This document shows positions 1 through 5,483 of a DNA stretch of 5,483 bases, in pieces. Source of the DNA: CALGLS01 sp047626155 (GTDB taxonomy: Bacteria; Bacteroidota; Bacteroidia; Chitinophagales; Saprospiraceae); NCBI GenBank assembly GCA_047626155.1, contig JBLHRR010000235.1, positions 1 to 5,483 of the forward strand, written 5' to 3'. A program made the translations under genes and the position numbers. Numbering within the stretch: the stretch's first letter is position 1; each line of letters begins with the position of its first letter. The notes under the pieces are model-generated. The model had not been told where the DNA came from. It did not search any database and saw only the letters and a program-made list of their open reading frames with translations.

Positions 1-1
1 C

Positions 2-82
2 TTAAGGGTATGCGAAGTAATAGCAGGAGTTCCACTGGATTTGTTAATGAGCTATAATTACTTAGATTTGCAATTGAATTGA
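2..82 (+). CDS. Possible C-terminal tail of an upstream gene (partial, uncertain)
   Basis: From the left edge, reading frame 2 is open for 26 codons and stops at TGA 80-82. Its translation begins LRVCEVIAGV and continues PLDLLMSYNYLDLQLN, a mix of hydrophobic and polar residues that would suit a protein end. Frame 1 is also open, for 18 codons to TAA 55-57, so openness alone proves little. If frame 2 is real, its stop lies 32 bp before the asparaginase ATG and the promoter at 40-70 sits inside its last codons. I do not recognise the product. The sequence left of the window is needed to decide. Confidence 0.3.
   Translation, partial: LRVCEVIAGVPLDLLMSYNYLDLQLN
40..70 (+). promoter_or_regulatory. 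Bacteroidota-type promoter of the asparaginase gene
   Basis: TTTG at 40-43 is followed after 19 nt by TAGATTTG at 63-70. This is an exact fit to the -33 TTTG / -7 TAnnTTTG consensus of the Bacteroidota primary sigma factor, with spacing in the normal range. Transcription would begin near 76-78. That leaves a leader of about 38 nt before ATG 115, and it makes a start codon further upstream (TTG 79) unlikely. No Shine-Dalgarno sequence precedes ATG 115, which is usual in this phylum. I see no operator or riboswitch in the short leader. Confidence 0.72.
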
Positions 83-114
83 CTTCACCAGCATTACAAT
101 CAAATCCATTTACA

Positions 115-1167
115 ATGAAAATTTGCCAACTCTTCCTATTCTGTCTTTTTACAATAATCCTTTCCTGCAATCAACCGAATGGTGATTCTGCAAGCAATAT
201 TGAAGCTGTAAAAGAAGCTGTCCCAGAACAAAAAGTAGCAGAATACGCACTCGTTATCCATGGCGGAGCAGGCGCTATTAAAAAAGAAAATATGACTCCA
301 GAACTCGAATCCAAAATACGAGCTGTATTGAAAGAAGCATTAGAGACTGGAGAGGCAGTTCTGAAAGACGGGGGATCGGCATTGGATGCGGTAGAGAAAA
401 CCATCATGGTTTTAGAAAACGCCCCTTATTTTAATGCAGGAAAGGGAGCCGTCTTTACGCATGAAGGTAAGAACGAATTGGATGCTTCTATTATGGACGG
501 TCGCGATCAGGATGCAGGGGCAGTAGGGGGCATTTCCGTTGTCAAAAATCCAATATTGGCCGCACGTGCAGTCATGGAGAAATCTCCTCATGTATTACTA
601 ACTGGGTCAGGTGCCAATACCTTCGCAAAAGAACAAGGTTTGGAACTAGTAGAGCCTAAATACTTCTACACAGAAAGACGATGGGAGTCTTTACAAAGAG
701 CATTGAAGAAGGAACAAAAAACAGGAGCAATTGATACCACCAATCCCGATTTCAAATACGGAACAGTTGGTTGTGCGGCCCTAGATAAATCAGGAAATCT
801 CGCTGCTGGAACTTCCACCGGAGGAATGACCAATAAGCGTTGGAACCGATTGGGTGATTCTCCAGTGATCGGAGCCGGAACTTATGCGAATAATGAAACT
901 TGCGCTATCTCTTGTACCGGTCATGGTGAGTTTTTCATCCGTTTTGCGGTAGCTTATGATGTATCTGCGAGAATGGAATATAAAGAAACGCCTTTTCAGG
1001 TGGCTGCAGATTATGTGATCAATGACAAACTCAAAAATAGAAAGGCAAGTGGAGGCTTGATTGGTGTTGATAAATATGGCAACGTGGCCATGCCTTATAA
1101 CACCGCAGGAATGTATCGTGGTTTTGTAAAGCCTGGAGAACAGCAGGTGCTGATCTGGGAGGATTAA
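115..1167 (+). CDS. Plant-type L-asparaginase / isoaspartyl peptidase lipoprotein (Ntn-hydrolase, T2 family)
   Basis: This enzyme family hydrolyses L-asparagine to aspartate and ammonia and removes N-terminal isoaspartyl residues from damaged peptides. It is made as a precursor that cleaves itself into alpha and beta subunits. The 350-residue product from ATG 115 matches the family over nearly its whole length: HGGAGAI near the mature N-terminus, GGSALDAVE, NAGKGAVFTHEG, ELDASIMDG, then GTVGCAALD with the nucleophile Thr217. Thr235 (in TSTGG), Arg245, Asp248 and Thr268-Gly269 (in SCTGHGE) correspond to Thr197, Arg207, Asp210 and Thr230-Gly231 of E. coli IaaA, with a constant offset of 38 residues. 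All expected catalytic and substrate-binding residues are therefore present, and autocleavage should fall before Thr217. The first 17 residues are a hydrophobic signal ending in ILS-C18, a plausible lipobox. The protein should be lipidated and face the periplasm, unlike cytoplasmic E. coli IaaA. An in-frame TTG at 79 would add 12 non-signal-like residues and lies almost at the predicted transcription start, so ATG 115 is preferred. I am sure of the family; the choice between asparagine and isoaspartyl peptides as main substrate is open. Confidence 0.95.
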   Translation: MKICQLFLFCLFTIILSCNQPNGDSASNIEAVKEAVPEQKVAEYALVIHGGAGAIKKENMTPELESKIRAVLKEALETGEAVLKDGGSALDAVEKTIMVLENAPYFNAGKGAVFTHEGKNELDASIMDGRDQDAGAVGGISVVKNPILAARAVMEKSPHVLLTGSGANTFAKEQGLELVEPKYFYTERRWESLQRALKKEQKTGAIDTTNPDFKYGTVGCAALDKSGNLAAGTSTGGMTNKRWNRLGDSPVIGAGTYANNETCAISCTGHGEFFIRFAVAYDVSARMEYKETPFQVAADYVINDKLKNRKASGGLIGVDKYGNVAMPYNTAGMYRGFVKPGEQQVLIWED

Positions 1168-1168
1168 T

Positions 1169-1208
1169 CGAGAAATCTACCTCTGTCTTTATAGAGGTAG
1201 ATTTCTCG
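1169..1208. terminator. Perfect 16-bp hairpin between convergent genes, probable bidirectional terminator
   Basis: CGAGAAATCTACCTCT at 1169-1184 is exactly inverted at 1193-1208, with the 8-nt loop GTCTTTAT. It begins 1 nt after the asparaginase stop codon (TAA 1165-1167) and ends 31 nt before the stop codon of the minus-strand gene, where a terminator shared by both transcripts is expected. No clear run of T follows the stem on either strand, so it is not a canonical intrinsic terminator. It may instead act with Rho or stabilise the 3' ends of the mRNAs. Confidence 0.7.
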
Positions 1209-1239
1209 GCTCCTGCCCATTTGATAAGCTCAGTAGATT

Positions 1240-3627
1240 CTAATTTTTCACCATTTTCATTACCTTACTTTTCTTTTCGCCATTCTCCAATTGCACGAAA
1301 TAAACTCCATTCGGGTAGTCGGTTCCAAAACGGATTATTCCAGTATGACCTTCTATTTTAATTTGATCCATTCGTTGCCCTAAAGTATTTGTAATATTGA
1401 TGTTAGAAGATTTAATCGAATTTTCCAACTCATATTTTAAATGAAAATTAGTAGCTGTAGGATTCGGGTATATATCCATTGAAATGCCATTATCTAATAA
1501 GTTGTCTGCAGAGACGGAGTAGCCCTCTGTTACGCTCCAATTATCAAAAGCAGCTTCCGTAACGAATGGTGCAGGATCAGAAGAAACTTCAACAGAGAAG
1601 ACCATTGTTGAGCTAAGCTCAATAAAATCAATAACATTGATACTGATGTCTTCTGACCATTGCAGATTGTTGTTGTCTGCTTGTGTTCCAGTTTCTAAAA
1701 CCACTACTTCGTCTGTTCCGTTGCTTAGCCTAACAATAAGGTTACTATTACCAGGACTTTCATCGGAGGCAAAAACATTTAGGAACCAATGGTTGAAATT
1801 TATTAAAGGTTCAATATAGTTTGTCAAATCGAAAACAGGAGAGGTAAGCGTAGTAGTAGCCCCAATTAGTAGCGCGGAATCCGGTTCAATGTTATTGGCA
1901 GTAAGATAGCAGAAATTACCTGCATCACTGTCAATGTCCTGATTTGGGACAGCTTCAAAACCTAAAAGGTCATGAGGCTTTGGAGTTCCTCTTTCCCAAT
2001 TTCCAATGGCATCGTTCGGGGTGATGCTGACAGTCCAACCTAGATCGACTGCGAAGATGTCTTCTAATCCTTCCTCTAAAGGAATCGTAACTGTATTGTT
2101 GACAGGGGAAAGGAAATCAAGATTATTCTCTACTGTTTTATAGCCCCAAGAACCTGCATAAATATTATAATTGCCAATGTACATGCTTGGGATTTCAAAA
2201 TTTCCAGCAGCATCTGCTATAGCTTCATAAGTACGGTCGGGGTTTGAAATTGCAACACTTGCATTTGGAATTCCTTCATTGGTCAAGGCATCAACAATGG
2301 TTCCGCTCATGGCAAAAGTAGCGTCAGGAATGAGTTCGACTTCTACGGTTGTGATTTCTCCGTTCGTCAAAGTCAAGGGAACAATGGCTGGAAAGTAGCC
2401 ATCTTTAGTCACTTCAATTTGATAATCGCCACCTGTAGCAATCCCTGTTTTAAATTCTCCAGTTGCATTAGTATTGGTAAAAGTAACGGTGTTGAGTAAG
2501 TTGATATCGGCACCTGGGATAGCGGCATTTGTTACAATGTCTGTCACCAAACCTTCGAGGTATCCGGCTTGAACATAATTGGGTTGTAAAACAAATAAGC
2601 CATTCCCTCTATCCGTACAAAGTACCAATCCGGAAGGCAAATAAGGATAAGCTCCCCAAACACCTTGAAAACCGGTACTGACTGGAATATAAGTATCAAA
2701 GTTACCAACCTCCACCAAATTGTCAGGATGAGTGGCGTCAATAATAATACAGCCATCAGTATAATAAGAAACGATCAGCCAGTTTTCCCATACGTGCACA
2801 TTGTGTGGTATAACGCCGTCTCCCAAAGTGGCAAAGGGAGCATATTCATCTAGGTATTGTATGTCTGAAGGATTGCTGACATCGTAAGCGGCTACGGGAG
2901 CATCTGCTTTTTCATCAGTTGTAAACAGAATGTTACCATCATCTGACAACCAAGCATTGTGCGTGAAATTTAAAGGAGTACTTTGAGAACCCAACTCAAC
3001 TACATTTTCTTTATCGGTTACATCAAAAATACTAAACACGCCTTCATAAACTTCAGAGCTGTACAATAGGTTGTTAGCCACGTAAACGTCATGAGAATAA
3101 GTCGCATCACCAAGACCAACATAAGCCGGGTTCGCAGGATCTGTTGCAACATCAAGGAATACGATTCCTCCACTGTTCAATCCGCCACAGCCTGCCAGAT
3201 ACGCAGTGCCAAATTCATCAATGTAAATATTATGGCAGGAGCCGATGGTACCCAGGGGGATGTCCGTTAGGAAATAATAATCTACGGTATTGGGTAGGTC
3301 GCTTAAGTCGATAACGCCGAGCCCTTCATTACAAGAGTCACAGGTTACATAAGCGAATTGATCCCAGGTTTTTATGTCTCTCCAAGTCGTATTGACACCA
3401 GGTACAAAAGCAACCTCTATCGGATTGGTAGGGTCTGCTAGACTAACAATCGAGGTTCCGGTATTGGTTCCAACCAAAGCGTATTCCGTGCCGTCAGGAG
3501 CAGTATATCCCCAAATGTCATTTATGGATTGGGTATAATCAAACTGGGAAACGAATTCCATGTTGAGCTGTGCCTGTGCAAAAAAGGAAGTGCAAAGGAA
3601 TAATAGAATGGGTAGGACTTTTTTCAT
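1240..3627 (-). CDS. Choice-of-anchor B / LVIVD beta-propeller protein with type IX secretion sorting domain (complete copy)
   Basis: The product has 795 residues from ATG 3625-3627 to TAG 1240-1242. Residues 1-20 are a signal peptide (MKKVLPILLFL...FAQAQ). Residues 21-349 hold LVIVD-like repeats, with strands such as LGVIDLSD, GIVFLDVATDP, FSIFDVTD, VAAYDVSNPSD and CIIIDATHPDN; I read them as a seven-bladed propeller. Residues 355-432 and 438-520 are two carboxypeptidase-regulatory-like beta-sandwiches with turns such as GEFKTGIAT and AAGNFEIPS. Residues about 525-703 form a MAM/jelly-roll-like domain (GWTVS, WERGTP, TTTLTSPVFDL) of a type often attached to secreted Bacteroidota peptidases. 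Residues 717-795 are a type A sorting domain (IYPNP, NTLGQ, GVYFVQL, KVMKMVKN). The protein should cross the inner membrane by Sec and the outer membrane by type IX secretion, and end up surface-bound or released. I see no catalytic motif, so ligand binding or adhesion is the likeliest role, but the function of this family is not established. The next gene upstream is a paralog. There is no Shine-Dalgarno sequence at the start. Confidence 0.9.
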   Translation of the reverse strand: MKKVLPILLFLCTSFFAQAQLNMEFVSQFDYTQSINDIWGYTAPDGTEYALVGTNTGTSIVSLADPTNPIEVAFVPGVNTTWRDIKTWDQFAYVTCDSCNEGLGVIDLSDLPNTVDYYFLTDIPLGTIGSCHNIYIDEFGTAYLAGCGGLNSGGIVFLDVATDPANPAYVGLGDATYSHDVYVANNLLYSSEVYEGVFSIFDVTDKENVVELGSQSTPLNFTHNAWLSDDGNILFTTDEKADAPVAAYDVSNPSDIQYLDEYAPFATLGDGVIPHNVHVWENWLIVSYYTDGCIIIDATHPDNLVEVGNFDTYIPVSTGFQGVWGAYPYLPSGLVLCTDRGNGLFVLQPNYVQAGYLEGLVTDIVTNAAIPGADINLLNTVTFTNTNATGEFKTGIATGGDYQIEVTKDGYFPAIVPLTLTNGEITTVEVELIPDATFAMSGTIVDALTNEGIPNASVAISNPDRTYEAIADAAGNFEIPSMYIGNYNIYAGSWGYKTVENNLDFLSPVNNTVTIPLEEGLEDIFAVDLGWTVSITPNDAIGNWERGTPKPHDLLGFEAVPNQDIDSDAGNFCYLTANNIEPDSALLIGATTTLTSPVFDLTNYIEPLINFNHWFLNVFASDESPGNSNLIVRLSNGTDEVVVLETGTQADNNNLQWSEDISINVIDFIELSSTMVFSVEVSSDPAPFVTEAAFDNWSVTEGYSVSADNLLDNGISMDIYPNPTATNFHLKYELENSIKSSNINITNTLGQRMDQIKIEGHTGIIRFGTDYPNGVYFVQLENGEKKSKVMKMVKN
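2578..2867. repeat. Conserved part of tandem gene duplication, copy 1
   Basis: This segment codes for the last two blades of the propeller in the complete gene. It aligns with 5194-5483 at a constant offset of 2616 bp without any gap, up to the window edge. In a 60-bp stretch compared by eye (2581-2640 against 5197-5256) 47 bases match. The duplication certainly extends further in both directions, but the C-terminal parts are much more diverged. Confidence 0.8.
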
Positions 3628-3675
3628 ATCTGATTGATGTATTTATGAGCTTGTGTAATTCCAAATTTTGATGTG

Positions 3676-3699
3676 TAAAGATATAGACATTTAAACATA
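3676..3699 (-). promoter_or_regulatory. Weak candidate promoter region of the complete propeller gene
   Basis: The gap upstream of ATG 3627 is very AT-rich. On the minus strand it holds two near matches to the Bacteroidota -7 element TAnnTTTG: TATCTTTA (3683-3676) and TATGTTTA (3699-3692), each missing only the final G. Neither has a TTG or TTTG at the expected upstream distance. The first would give a leader of about 40 nt, similar to that of the asparaginase gene. A promoter is expected somewhere here because a terminator lies just upstream, but its exact site is uncertain. Confidence 0.25.
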
Positions 3700-3790
3700 T
3701 ATCATTCCTTTATTAATTTAATAAGTCTGCTTTGTCTTATACTTTCTTTTATTTAAACAAGAAGACGGTTCTTTTGGTGCTTACCCCATT

Positions 3791-3828
3791 AAAAAAGACC
3801 TTTCAGAGCAACAGGCTCTGAAAGGTCT
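3791..3828 (-). terminator. Rho-independent terminator of the upstream propeller paralog
   Basis: AGACCTTTCAGAGC at 3796-3809 is exactly inverted at 3815-3828 around the 5-nt loop AACAG, giving a perfect 14-bp stem. Read on the minus strand the stem runs into TTTTTTAATGG, because 3791-3796 are all A on the plus strand. This is the classic stem plus U-tract. It begins 36 nt after the stop codon of the minus-strand gene (TAG 3865-3867). On the plus strand no T-run follows, so it works in one direction only and separates the two paralogs transcriptionally. Confidence 0.88.
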
Positions 3829-3832
3829 AACA

Positions 3833-3848
3833 AAAGGTTGTAACCTTT
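3833..3848. repeat. Small inverted repeat ahead of the terminator
   Basis: AAAGGTTGTAACCTTT is a palindrome, readable as a 6-bp stem with a 4-nt loop. It lies between the stop codon of the upstream paralog and its main terminator stem, only 4 nt from the latter. It may be a minor mRNA 3'-end hairpin or a protein-binding palindrome; it could also be chance in AT-rich DNA. Confidence 0.4.
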
Positions 3849-3864
3849 AATTATGAAGGATGTG

Positions 3865-5483
3865 CTATTCTTTAATTATCTTAATAACGGGACTACCGCC
3901 ATTATTCTGCTGGATTTGCGCGAAGTAAAAACCTTTAGGAAGTTCTCCACCAAAATTAATACTGACACCATTTTGATCCAAAGGCATCGTTTTAACCATT
4001 TGACCAAGTGTATTGTAAATAACCAAATCGGCACTATGCGCTTGATCGGTCAGACTGTAGTTCATATTAAAATCTGATGCAGAAGGATTTGGATAAATAC
4101 TCATCTGATAGTTTTCATCAACAGGATTGTCAACTGCAACAGAATTATCATCCCAAATCAAGAAATGATCTAGACCTGCCTCCGTTATGATTTGACCAAC
4201 ACTAGCGGATGCAGTGATCGAGAAAGTCATATTATCGGAAGGCTCTATATATTCCGCAATATTAAAAATATCACTTTGAAACCAGCCGAAATTAAAGTTA
4301 GGAGCGTTCGAATGCTCAAATATGGTAACGGTATCTGTACCATTAGTTAGCTTGACTATTAGTCTATCTGGGCCAAAGGTTTGGGAATTGATATTGAAAT
4401 TCAAAAACCAGTAGTTATAAGTTAACATTGGTTCCTGATAATCACTTAAGTCAAATATTGGAGAAGTCAGGGTAGTTGTATCACCATTTATAAGTACGCC
4501 GTCATAAAGATCATCTATGATACCGGTAACATAACAATCCGGACCCAGATCATCTGAGTCTATTCCTGGGGTGATATCGGCGCCACCACCGCTTACAGCT
4601 ATCGGTAAACCTCTTTCCCATGGGCCAGTGTCAGCATCACCAGAAACCGTCCATCCCAAATCAAAACAGAATACATCTTCGTACCCTTCTTGTAGCTCTA
4701 TTGTTAAATTTGAGTTACTTTCCGTCAAATCATCTCTAGAGAAGCCAGTGGTTAGATAGCCCCATTCTGCCGAAACGATCTGATAATCATCAGTGTAGAA
4801 ATCATTAATGGTGAAGTTTCCATTAGCATCAGAATTAAGATTGAAATCGTAAAAATCACTAAAGATTTTAACATTGATATTAGATAGTGGCGTGTTGGTT
4901 CCCTCTTCTACAACATTACCGGAAAGCGTGAATGGAATTGCTGCGGTGAGTTGTACGCTTATTGTTGTGATTTCTCCGTTGATCATTTCAGCGCTTACAG
5001 TTTCTGAAACGTAACCCGGTTTGGATACCTTAACCTCATAAGTATCTGAAGTTGCAATCCCTGTTTTAAATTCGCCTAAAGCATCGGTGTTAGCAAAAGT
5101 GGGCGTAGACACAATTGTTACTTTAGCTCCTGGAATAGCAGCACCAGTTGCAGCATCTGTCACATCACCGTGCAGGTAACAAGCTTGTACATAGTTAGGT
5201 TCTAAAACATACAATCCATTTCCAATATCCGTACAAAGTACTAGCCCGGAAGGAAGAAATGGATAAGCGCCCCAAACGCCCTGAAAGCCAGTAGAGGCAG
5301 GAATGTAAGTATCGAAGTTACCTACTTCCACGAGGTTGTCCGGATAAGTAGCATCAAGAATAATGCAACCATCGGTATAGTAAGAAACGATCACCCAATT
5401 TTGCCATACGTGTACATTGTGTGGAATAACGCCATCGCCTAGTGTTGTAAAAGGAGCATATGAATCTAAGAATTGAATATCTG
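3865..5483 (-). CDS. Second choice-of-anchor B / LVIVD propeller protein with type IX sorting domain (5' end outside window)
   Basis: This is the 3' part of a gene that continues past the right edge. The frame stays open to 5483, giving 538 full codons. The GTG at 5392-5394 is an internal valine, because the codons before it still match the paralog (SYAPFTTLGDG, VIPHNVHVW). Visible domains in order of translation are: the end of an LVIVD propeller (5483 to about 5194), two carboxypeptidase-regulatory-like beta-sandwiches (about 5181-4940 and 4932-4680), a MAM/jelly-roll-like domain (about 4670-4150; GWTVS, PWERGLP, TTTLTSPIFDL) and a 79-codon type IX sorting domain (4104-3868; IYPNP, NTLGQ, GFYFAQI, ending in KIIKE). 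It is a paralog of the complete gene downstream at 1240-3627. If the N-terminal half has the same length, the start would be near 6243 and the protein about 790 residues long. Export and surface location are inferred from the sorting domain; the signal peptide is not visible. Stop codon TAG 3865-3867 is followed by a strong terminator. Confidence 0.9.
   Translation of the reverse strand, partial: DIQFLDSYAPFTTLGDGVIPHNVHVWQNWVIVSYYTDGCIILDATYPDNLVEVGNFDTYIPASTGFQGVWGAYPFLPSGLVLCTDIGNGLYVLEPNYVQACYLHGDVTDAATGAAIPGAKVTIVSTPTFANTDALGEFKTGIATSDTYEVKVSKPGYVSETVSAEMINGEITTISVQLTAAIPFTLSGNVVEEGTNTPLSNINVKIFSDFYDFNLNSDANGNFTINDFYTDDYQIVSAEWGYLTTGFSRDDLTESNSNLTIELQEGYEDVFCFDLGWTVSGDADTGPWERGLPIAVSGGGADITPGIDSDDLGPDCYVTGIIDDLYDGVLINGDTTTLTSPIFDLSDYQEPMLTYNYWFLNFNINSQTFGPDRLIVKLTNGTDTVTIFEHSNAPNFNFGWFQSDIFNIAEYIEPSDNMTFSITASASVGQIITEAGLDHFLIWDDNSVAVDNPVDENYQMSIYPNPSASDFNMNYSLTDQAHSADLVIYNTLGQMVKTMPLDQNGVSINFGGELPKGFYFAQIQQNNGGSPVIKIIKE
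5194..5483. repeat. Conserved part of tandem gene duplication, copy 2
   Basis: Partner of 2578-2867 at a constant offset of 2616 bp without a gap. In translation 82 of 94 residues match, counted from DGVIPHNVHV to the start of the first beta-sandwich. The copy is cut by the window edge, so the homology presumably continues to the right. Confidence 0.8.

Noticed and set aside
79..114. In-frame TTG start at 79 for the asparaginase gene
   Set aside because: It would put 12 polar residues before the lipoprotein signal and lies almost at the predicted transcription start. ATG 115 gives a clean signal peptide.
171..407. Minus-strand open frame inside the asparaginase gene
   Set aside because: It lies wholly antisense to a gene with strong family match, has no start context, and its translation resembles nothing I recognise.
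1637..1819. Plus-strand open frames inside the propeller genes (1637-1819, 2665-2853, 3853-4077, 4571-4759)
   Set aside because: All are antisense to well-supported coding sequence and have low-complexity or unlikely translations. They are shadows of the real frames.
2544..2756. Alternative minus-strand frame within the complete propeller gene
   Set aside because: It overlaps the propeller coding sequence in another frame, without any start signal or recognisable product.
1240..3627. Reading the propeller protein as a peptidase or other enzyme because of its MAM/jelly-roll and carboxypeptidase-regulatory-like domains
   Set aside because: Those are accessory domains. No metallopeptidase or serine hydrolase catalytic motif is visible anywhere in the 795 residues.
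3662..3669. AAAATTTG on the minus strand as a -7 promoter element
   Set aside because: The conserved first T of TAnnTTTG is missing and no TTG or TTTG stands at the right distance upstream.
3628..3864. Possible small RNA or insertion-element remnant between the paralogs
   Set aside because: Apart from the terminator and a small palindrome the gap is plain AT-rich sequence. It has no terminal inverted repeats, target duplications or tRNA-like fold.
5392..5394. GTG at 5392-5394 as start of the second propeller gene
   Set aside because: The frame stays open to the window edge, and the codons before it match the paralog residue by residue (for example VIPHNVHVW), so it is an internal valine.

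Overview
The window looks like Bacteroidota chromosome, probably a free-living gliding-type lineage such as Flavobacteriia or Saprospiria; the class is a guess. Four things support the phylum. Two proteins end in a type IX secretion (Por/gliding) C-terminal sorting domain with the IYPNP opening and a Lys-rich end. The starts lack a Shine-Dalgarno sequence. The plus-strand gene has a textbook Bacteroidota promoter (TTTG, 19 nt, TAGATTTG). The DNA is AT-rich throughout.

Layout. Positions 1-114 hold a possible tail of an upstream reading frame and the promoter. Positions 115-1167 (+) encode a lipoprotein form of the plant-type (Ntn-hydrolase) L-asparaginase/isoaspartyl peptidase, with its whole catalytic set recognisable. 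A perfect 16-bp hairpin at 1169-1208 separates it from a convergent gene. Positions 1240-3627 (-) encode a complete 795-residue exported protein: signal peptide, seven-bladed LVIVD/choice-of-anchor-B beta-propeller, two carboxypeptidase-regulatory-like beta-sandwiches, a MAM/jelly-roll-like domain and a type IX sorting domain. A 237-bp gap (3628-3864) holds a strong minus-strand intrinsic terminator. Positions 3865-5483 (-) are the 3' part of a second gene of the same architecture, which runs off the right edge.

The two minus-strand genes are tandem paralogs lying about 2.6 kb apart. They align without net indels from the window edge to about residue 531 of the complete copy. Similarity is strongly graded: the end of the propeller is about 87 % identical in protein, while the C-terminal domains are far more diverged. 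A terminator lies between them, so they are probably separate transcription units. Both products should leave the cell through the type IX system and stay on the surface or be released. The asparaginase should be a periplasm-facing lipoprotein. Nothing in the sequence links it functionally to the propeller pair beyond adjacency.

I see no mobile element, CRISPR array, RNA gene or obviously new system. The points most worth attention are the paralog pair and the regular His-Asn/Asp pattern in the propeller.
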